Source of the DNA: an uncultured Lachnoanaerobaculum sp.
Lineage (GTDB): Bacteria; Bacillota; Clostridia; Lachnospirales; Lachnospiraceae
Direction: 5' to 3'
Assembly (NCBI RefSeq): GCF_938015485.1
Contig: NZ_CALLVU010000070.1
Span: forward strand, 1 to 20,915
Length of the DNA: 20,915 bases
The position numbers and the translations under genes were made by a program. The notes below the pieces were generated by a model that was given only the letters and a program-made list of their open reading frames with translations, did not search any database and had not been told where the DNA came from. Numbering within the stretch: position 1 is the first letter of the stretch; each line of letters starts with the position of its first letter. Positions 16,563 through 20,915 of this stretch are shown piece after piece.

Positions 16563-17231
16563 GTGAATAAAGGTAAGAACATGGGAACAAAAAATAATAC
16601 AGCATTAATTATTTTATTAATGTTTACTATTTTAATAAATCTCGACTCTTATGCTTCAACTGTAACAAAAGTAAATACACATATGTACGAGCAGACATCA
16701 GCAGAGATATCTGATTTACAGGAAACTGAAAAAATGGGGCAAAGTGAACTGCATACAGAAAATGAACCTCCGAATAGAATATATGTCAGTAAGACAAAAA
16801 AAGAGCTTACGCTATATGTAGATAACAAAGAGATAGGTACCTGGGAGTGTAGCCTAGGAACAAATACAGAAAATGGAAATAAGGAAGTGGAAGGAGATAG
16901 AATCACTCCTACAGGTGATTATTATATATGTGTAAGAAATAATAAAAGTGCATACCATCTTTCTTTGGGGCTTTCCTATCCGGACAAATCAGATGCAGAT
17001 AGAGGATTTTTACAGGGAATAATAACACAGGCACAAAGAGATGCTATTTATTCAGCCATTGATAGTAAAAGATGCCCACCTTGGGATACGGCTTTGGGTG
17101 GACATATAATGATTCATGGAAACTATCATGAGGGTGTTTCGACAGCCGGTTGTATAGCCGTAAGTGATTCGGTTATGGATATTTTATGGCCATATGGTGA
17201 AATTGGAATAAAGGTAACGATTGGTGCATAA
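16563..17231 (+). CDS. Secreted L,D-transpeptidase (YkuD domain)
   Basis: Probably forms 3-3 cross-links or attaches proteins in peptidoglycan outside the membrane. The start is ambiguous: GTG 16563 has AAGGA seven bases upstream, while ATG 16581 has AAAGG inside the coding sequence. Both give a signal peptide; the longer form has 222 residues. The hydrophobic segment (NTALIILLMFTILINL) ends near SYAS. A short linker is followed by the YkuD domain (about 72-222), from IYVSKTKKELTLYVD through RITPTGDYYI to the catalytic motif HGN...STAGCIAVSD, with His185 and nucleophile Cys197 (222-residue numbering). There are no wall-binding repeats, unlike the neighbours. It stands first in a possible run with the two following genes, as no terminator is evident after it. 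The upstream elements are shared with the lipoprotein gene. Confidence 0.9.
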   Translation: MNKGKNMGTKNNTALIILLMFTILINLDSYASTVTKVNTHMYEQTSAEISDLQETEKMGQSELHTENEPPNRIYVSKTKKELTLYVDNKEIGTWECSLGTNTENGNKEVEGDRITPTGDYYICVRNNKSAYHLSLGLSYPDKSDADRGFLQGIITQAQRDAIYSAIDSKRCPPWDTALGGHIMIHGNYHEGVSTAGCIAVSDSVMDILWPYGEIGIKVTIGA

Positions 17232-17361
17232 TGAGTACATGTGTAAAGTTTTATAAATTGGAGGTGAGTATATAGTTTTAGATAGCGAAGAGATACTTTT
17301 AACTGGAAGTGGATGTGAAAAATAAATAATGAAAGCAATAGATAATAGAAAGGAGATTAAG

Positions 17362-18147
17362 ATGAAAAAAATAAAATTGGCAATTTGTGCAGTATTTAGT
17401 TTTATACTTTTGATGAGTATTAATATCAATGTGTTTGCAGGAGAGTGGAAATTTGACGGTCCTAAAGAGTGGCAGTGGTGGTATAGAAATGATGATGGAA
17501 GTTATCCACATGATACTTGGTCACATATCAATGGTAAATGGTATCATTTTGACAGTAATGGATATTTAGATGTTGGCTATAGAAAATTTGACGGAAAGTA
17601 TTATATTCTTGAACAACATGGGGATAAAATAGGTCAGATGAGAGAAAATGAAAAGCATAGATCTTATTCGGTTGCAGTAGATGGAGCAGTTCGTATATAT
17701 AATATAACAGGATTTGATGAAGATAATGACGTGGCTAAATTTAAGTTTGAAGAAACAGGAGAGAAAGTATTTGATGTTTTGAGAGATTTTAAACTATATT
17801 CCGGAAGTTTAGATCAGGATGACTTTACATATACAACCGCAATAGATAGTTATGATTATTTAAGATTCCCTAATCATACACAACAAAAACCTGAAGATAT
17901 ACAATTTTTTGAGAGAAATTACACTAACTATCCAGCAGCTTATATTGTTGACGTGATTAATAAAAACCCGGATACGGATATATATGATGAGATTATACTA
18001 AGAGATTTGATTAATGACTCGTTTCATACAAGTGGAGATTATGGATCAGTGGTATGTGAAGACGAGTGGGGCGAAAGTAATGTAGGTAATTTTAATTATA
18101 TGGATATGGGTAATAATAGGGTAAAAATATTCTTCTGTTATTATTAA
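17362..18147 (+). CDS. Small secreted cell-wall-binding protein, novel C-terminal region
   Basis: The start is ATG 17362 with AAAGGAG just upstream; an in-frame ATG at 17329 lacks such a site. The product has 261 residues. A signal peptide of about 26 residues ends in VFA. Two or three aromatic wall-binding repeats follow (EWQWWYRNDDGSYPHDTW, GKWYHFDSNGYLDVGY, FDGKYYILEQHGDKIG). The remainder (about 95-261) is acidic and beta-like, rich in Asp, Tyr and Phe, and matches no family I recognise. The 130 bases between it and the L,D-transpeptidase gene hold an isolated GGAGGTGAG with no open frame behind it, perhaps a decayed gene start. No terminator was seen on either side of this gene, so it may be read with its neighbours. 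Function is unknown; wall attachment is inferred from the repeats. Confidence 0.82.
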   Translation: MKKIKLAICAVFSFILLMSININVFAGEWKFDGPKEWQWWYRNDDGSYPHDTWSHINGKWYHFDSNGYLDVGYRKFDGKYYILEQHGDKIGQMRENEKHRSYSVAVDGAVRIYNITGFDEDNDVAKFKFEETGEKVFDVLRDFKLYSGSLDQDDFTYTTAIDSYDYLRFPNHTQQKPEDIQFFERNYTNYPAAYIVDVINKNPDTDIYDEIILRDLINDSFHTSGDYGSVVCEDEWGESNVGNFNYMDMGNNRVKIFFCYY

Positions 18148-18237
18148 ACCTGAATAATTCACAGAACAAAATTCAAATGAAAAAGTGTCATAAGTATCAA
18201 TCAAGTAATAATAAGTTTAAAATATACTCGTAATTTG

Positions 18238-18286
18238 AATTTTAACCACTTTTATAGATTTGTCATGAATAATCTAGGTTAAAATT
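18238..18286 (+). repeat. Nested inverted repeat upstream of the YD-repeat-like gene
   Basis: AATTTTAACC (18238-18247) and GGTTAAAATT (18277-18286) are a perfect 10-bp inverted repeat. Inside it, TAGATT (18255-18260) pairs with AATCTA (18271-18276), directly stacked on the outer right arm. It ends a few bases before the ribosome binding site of the next gene and has no T-run, so it could be an operator or a 5' leader structure. Confidence 0.5.
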
Positions 18287-18305
18287 GCTTATAAAGGAGA
18301 ATATA

Positions 18306-19208
18306 ATGTTTTGTAGGTCTATGAGAAGAATATTTTTAATATGTATTTTGGTATTTCTATCTACACTATTATATCAGAAAGCTATTTATGCTAATAATAT
18401 TGTGTATAGCCAAAATGAATTAAATCAACATTCATGTATAAAAGATGATGGTTCATATGCAAAAAATGAATGGGTTGAATGGAAATACGAAGATGGGGTA
18501 TCACATTGGAAATACTTCAACAGATTTGGATTTTTAGTCAAAGGATTCTTTGAAGTTAATGGAAAGATGTACTATTATGGAGAAGCAAATAGTATATCAA
18601 TGAATTCATATGTGTCTGAAGGGCGATATTATGCGGATGAGAGTGGCGCACTTAGAAGTTCTAAGGATGGAAATTATGTGAAGCCTTTTTCATCAAAAAA
18701 ATTGATTTCAGATGTAGAGGGATTACCAAATAAAATAGAGTATATTTATAGTTCAGATTATCAATTGTTATCAGAACGTATTATAAATAAAGAGAATGGA
18801 GATAAGACACTTTTTCAGCATCAGTATGAATATGATCAAAATGGAAATTTGATAAAATCTAAAACCATATTGGGTGATAGTCAATTGTTATATACTGTAG
18901 AATATACTTATGATGGTAGAGATGTAATAAAACAAGAATATAAAGATGCATCTGCTAATATAAGGTTGGTTAGATTGCTTCATTACAATTATGATAAATA
19001 TAATGTAAAAAAATATGGTGGAAATGCTGTAGACGGTGATGAGTGGTTACGTGCGGACGGAAGTAGTATAGTAAAATACATGGATAAAAAATTTTATATT
19101 GGTTCACTACAGGATGCATATGACGAATGGGAGAACTTTATTAAAGGTACTTGCCCTGAAGATTCATTTATATATGCTCTGAAGCATAGAAGCTTACCAG
19201 GATTTTAA
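18306..19208 (+). CDS. Secreted cell-wall-binding protein with YD/RHS-like repeats
   Basis: ATG 18306 is preceded by AAAGGAG five bases upstream; a TTG at 18285 and a second ATG at 18321 are less well placed. The product has 300 residues. A signal peptide or membrane anchor covers about residues 1-30. Degenerate wall-binding repeats come next (CIKDDGSYAKNEW, SHWKYFNRFGFLVKGF, VNGKMYYYGEA), closed by YVSEGRYYADESGALRSS, a divergent form of the tail in the other proteins. From about residue 135 the sequence has YD/RHS-like strands: IEYIYSSDYQLLSERI, HQYEYDQNGNLIKSK, VEYTYDGRDVIKQEYKD and LLHYNYDKYNVKKYGG. This pattern is known from RHS and wall-associated proteins, but with so few repeats it cannot form a full RHS shell. 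No toxin domain follows. Function is unknown. Confidence 0.8.
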   Translation: MFCRSMRRIFLICILVFLSTLLYQKAIYANNIVYSQNELNQHSCIKDDGSYAKNEWVEWKYEDGVSHWKYFNRFGFLVKGFFEVNGKMYYYGEANSISMNSYVSEGRYYADESGALRSSKDGNYVKPFSSKKLISDVEGLPNKIEYIYSSDYQLLSERIINKENGDKTLFQHQYEYDQNGNLIKSKTILGDSQLLYTVEYTYDGRDVIKQEYKDASANIRLVRLLHYNYDKYNVKKYGGNAVDGDEWLRADGSSIVKYMDKKFYIGSLQDAYDEWENFIKGTCPEDSFIYALKHRSLPGF

Positions 19209-19241
19209 TTAAGATTTTAAATATGTTAATCACAAAATTAT

Positions 19242-19286
19242 TATATGAGACTATGAATAAAAGTCTGTAAATAAGAATCTCATATA
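19242..19286. repeat. Inverted repeat in the intergenic region
   Basis: TATATGAGA (19242-19250) and TCTCATATA (19278-19286) form a 9-bp inverted repeat; AGACT and AGTCT inside give a second possible hairpin. It has no known role and lies just before the terminator. Confidence 0.4.
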
Positions 19287-19292
19287 GTAATG

Positions 19293-19333
19293 AAGGGTGG
19301 AAATCTCTCTGATGGGGTTTTCATCCTTGTTTT
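19293..19333 (+). terminator. Probable terminator after the YD-repeat-like gene
   Basis: An 11-bp stem with G-U pairs (19293-19303 with 19318-19328) and a 14-base loop is followed by a short T-run (19330-19333). The loop is larger than usual. Confidence 0.6.
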
Positions 19334-19344
19334 ATATATAAAAG

Positions 19345-19479
19345 TTAAAATAAGCGATAATCAATATCACTAAACACAGCTTCTTTTAAGGTGTTGGAAA
19401 GCATCTTTATAGATTGTGTGACAATAAAAGCTCTGCCGCCCATTGAATTAAAGTTCCTTATGTTCTTTGATTTTTTGTC
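19345..19479 (-). pseudogene. Transposase relic (DDE type, possibly IS1634-like)
   Basis: Read on the - strand, 44 codons and a stop give a fragment with the core NSMGGRAFIVTQSIKMLSN, followed by TLKEAVFSDIDYRLF. This resembles the segment after the second catalytic Asp in IS1634/IS4-type DDE transposases, where a gly-rich strand leads to an F-I-V-x-Q-S-x-K motif. An in-frame TAG lies two codons upstream and the rest of the protein is missing, so it is a remnant, perhaps from an internally deleted element. Terminal inverted repeats were not found. The family is inferred from memory of the motif and is not certain. Confidence 0.5.
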
Positions 19480-19615
19480 ATACTAAAGCTTTATACTTTA
19501 TTATATCATATAATACAACAATAAAATAAAGAAAATTTGACATCAAGAATCCTTTATTTACAAGGCTTTGGAGGGCTTTTATATATGACTAAGTATTGAA
19601 GACCCGTTATAGTAC
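19480..19615. other. AT-rich intergenic DNA with no clear gene
   Basis: No open frame with a ribosome binding site was seen on either strand. On the - strand it would lie upstream of the transposase relic and may be the element's former 5' end. No terminal repeat could be paired. Confidence 0.4.
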
Positions 19616-19694
19616 TTACACTAAAATTACACCTATAAAATGTAAAAAGTAGTATAGACATTAAAAAAAGAAGAAAATAAAATATGGATATTAT
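19616..19694 (+). promoter_or_regulatory. Upstream element of the lipoprotein gene, shared with the L,D-transpeptidase gene
   Basis: Block 1 (19616-19645) reads TTACACTAAAATTACACC and then a TGTAA, forming a TTACA/TGTAA inverted repeat. It matches 16373-16413 apart from an 11-base insertion there and single differences. Block 2, AAATATGGATATTAT (19680-19694), differs by one base from 16515-16529 and ends 31 bases before the start codon. Confidence 0.55.
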
Positions 19695-19725
19695 TTATTA
19701 AAGCAGGGGAGTAAATGTATAGGAT

Positions 19726-20364
19726 ATGAGAAAAAGATTATATGCAGTAGGAATAGTAACGATATTAACAATGATATGTCTTGTAGCATGTTCAAATAAT
19801 AATAAGAGTTTGTCGTCAGAAAGTACTTCAAGCGTAGGAGCGAAAACGGAAACCGCATCTACCGGTGAAGAAAAACATTTATCTGCGGAAGAACTTGATA
19901 GAATAATTGAGGCTCAAATAACTCAAGAGGATAGGGATGCGGTTATAAAAATGGAACATAGAGTAAGACTTAAAGGTACTGAAGAATGGGCGAAAAGCGT
20001 TGACGCAAGTGTAGGAGATACATTGGAGTTCAGTGTTTACTATACAAATGTATCCGCTGTAAACGTTGAAAATGTTATGTTAAAAGTTTCGCTACCTGAT
20101 AACATGGAGTATATAAATGGTTCGACAATATTAATAAAAAAAGGATTGTTACTGGGTGCAAGAAATAATGAAGATTCTATATTGGATACAGGAGTTAATA
20201 TCGGAAATTTTGATGTGAATGAGGATGCCTGCGTAATATATTCAGCTAAAGTTATTGATAAGAGCTTGGCGAAAGGACTGAATCGTCTGATATCTTGGTC
20301 AAAAATATCATCTTTGGGAATAGCAAATCAGGATAATGCGGATACTTATGTTAATAAACAATAG
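19726..20364 (+). CDS. DUF11-like lipoprotein
   Basis: The product has 212 residues. Residues 1-22 form a lipoprotein signal with the lipobox LVAC, so Cys22 should be lipidated and the protein anchored to the outer face of the membrane. A Ser/Thr/Glu spacer and a helical charged stretch (about 50-80) follow. The domain from about residue 90 has SVGDTLEFSVYYTNVSAVNV and VSLPDNMEYINGS, the hallmark of the DUF11/conserved-repeat immunoglobulin-like domain of surface proteins. The start is ATG 19726, although spacing to GGGGAG (19706-19711) is long at 14 bases. A four-codon frame starting at ATG 19715 ends in a TGA that overlaps this ATG. The upstream region shares elements with the L,D-transpeptidase gene, suggesting joint control. 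It is closed by the terminators at 20479-20606. Confidence 0.85.
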   Translation: MRKRLYAVGIVTILTMICLVACSNNNKSLSSESTSSVGAKTETASTGEEKHLSAEELDRIIEAQITQEDRDAVIKMEHRVRLKGTEEWAKSVDASVGDTLEFSVYYTNVSAVNVENVMLKVSLPDNMEYINGSTILIKKGLLLGARNNEDSILDTGVNIGNFDVNEDACVIYSAKVIDKSLAKGLNRLISWSKISSLGIANQDNADTYVNKQ

Positions 20365-20478
20365 TATAAATATAACTTTATTTGATATTATGTGGTAAAG
20401 AGCTCACTTGTATTAATGGTGTATTATCATCTGAATTATGTTGGTATATATAGGTGATTTTTAATTGTATTACATTTA

Positions 20479-20544
20479 GCTATTGCTTTTGAATGGATAT
20501 TACCATCTATGTGGTATATCAATTTAAAAAGCAATGGCTTTTTT
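20479..20544 (+). terminator. Large nested terminator after the lipoprotein gene
   Basis: A 13-bp outer stem (AGCTATTGCTTTT, 20478-20490, with 20527-20539, one G-U pair) encloses a second hairpin (GATAT-ACCA/TGGTATATC around TCTATG) and is followed by six T. The 114 bases between the lipoprotein stop and this structure show nothing recognisable. It may be only a terminator, or the 3' end of a small RNA. Confidence 0.65.
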
Positions 20545-20565
20545 AATGTGTTAAAATAGATAATC

Positions 20566-20606
20566 AAAAAAGGTAGTAGCATTGAAATGATGCTGCTGCC
20601 TTTTTT
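20566..20606. terminator. Bidirectional terminator between the lipoprotein gene and the CRISPR array
   Basis: A 17-bp stem (20566-20582 with 20590-20606, two G-U pairs) has a seven-base loop, with A-run and T-run on opposite sides. It can stop + strand transcripts from the left and - strand CRISPR transcripts from the right. Confidence 0.88.
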
Positions 20607-20648
20607 ATGTTGAATATGGAATTTAGTTACTGTTTATCATCAAACTAG

Positions 20649-20915
20649 ATGTACATTCCTTATAGGTAAGAGGTAAGGTACTTACCTAGTAATCCTACTC
20701 TTGTAGAGATACCAGAAAAGTAGTTTACATTCCTTATAGGTAAGGTCTTACATAACACTTCTCGCATTCTTTATTGCTCTAGAGGCACTGTTTCCATTCC
20801 TTATAGGTAAGGTACTTACCTTAGGTAAGATAGATAATACACCTACCGACATAACAGGGTGTTTCCATTCCTTATAGGTAAGGTACTTACAACTGCATTT
20901 AAGCCGTTGTGATAG
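20649..20915 (-). CRISPR. CRISPR array, leader-distal end (continues past the window)
   Basis: There are four repeats. Two are identical 30-mers at 20861-20890 and 20790-20819, starting GTTTCCATTCC and ending GGTACTTAC on the + strand. One of 29 bases at 20723-20751 has a C-to-A change and a one-base deletion. One at 20649-20685 has a changed 5' end and a 7-base tandem duplication. Spacers are 20686-20722 (37), 20752-20789 (38) and 20820-20860 (41), plus a partial one from 20891. On the - strand the repeat ends in ATGGAAAC and has CCTTA/TAAGG symmetry, like type I-B repeats of Clostridia ending in GAAAC. Decay at the left and a terminator at 20566-20606 both put the leader to the right. No cas gene is in the window. 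Confidence 0.93.

Noticed and set aside
17252..17340. Gene start at GGAGGTGAG before the small wall-binding protein
   Set aside because: The frame closes after three codons; at most a decayed gene, with no recognisable remnant.
18306..19208. Polymorphic RHS toxin
   Set aside because: Too few YD-like repeats, no RHS core motif and no C-terminal toxin or adjacent immunity gene.

Overview
The window looks like a low-GC, AT-rich Gram-positive anaerobe of the Clostridia, most likely Lachnospiraceae (an oral Lachnoanaerobaculum-like genus is a guess from the style of the surface proteins). The support is an infC-rpmI-rplT operon with a Firmicutes-type attenuated leader, strong AGGAG-type ribosome binding sites, many intrinsic terminators, and a large set of secreted proteins with aromatic/glycine cell-wall-binding repeats. 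All protein genes read on the + strand. A transposase relic and the CRISPR array read on the - strand.

Layout. 1-5664: the 3' end of a surface protein gene, then a 1611-residue paralogue with the same Gly-rich linker and C-terminal wall-binding module, closed by a terminator. 5730-6740: type I asparaginase. 6825-8093: a secreted wall-binding protein with a CAP/SCP domain. 8108-9441: promoter, structured leader with attenuator, infC (apparently starting at AUU), rpmI and rplT. 9496-9579: tRNA-Leu(CAG), followed by two consecutive terminator-like hairpins. 9670-13313: two overlapping genes for a heterodimeric ABC exporter. 13395-13577: a riboswitch-like leader ending in a terminator, ahead of a second wall-binding CAP protein (13601-14542). 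14659-16206: an unrecognised polytopic membrane protein with a cytosolic N-terminal region and an inverted repeat at its promoter. 16563-19208: an L,D-transpeptidase and two small secreted wall-binding proteins with unusual C-terminal parts. 19209-19725: non-coding DNA with a terminator, a transposase relic and an upstream element shared with the L,D-transpeptidase gene. 19726-20364: a DUF11-like lipoprotein. 20479-20606: two terminators, the second usable from both sides. 20649-end: the degenerate, leader-distal end of a CRISPR array.

How it fits together. Six of the proteins carry the same kind of wall-binding repeat, usually closed by a TPDG..V...GA(W/Y)-like tail. With an L,D-transpeptidase and a lipoprotein nearby, this is a cell-envelope neighbourhood interrupted by a housekeeping translation operon and an ABC exporter. 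The best candidates for undescribed biology are the leader at 13395-13577, the upstream element shared by the L,D-transpeptidase and lipoprotein genes, the membrane protein at 14659 with its promoter-proximal palindrome, and the YD-repeat-like wall-binding protein at 18306. No complete new defence system is visible. The CRISPR array runs off the right edge, so its leader and any cas genes would lie outside.
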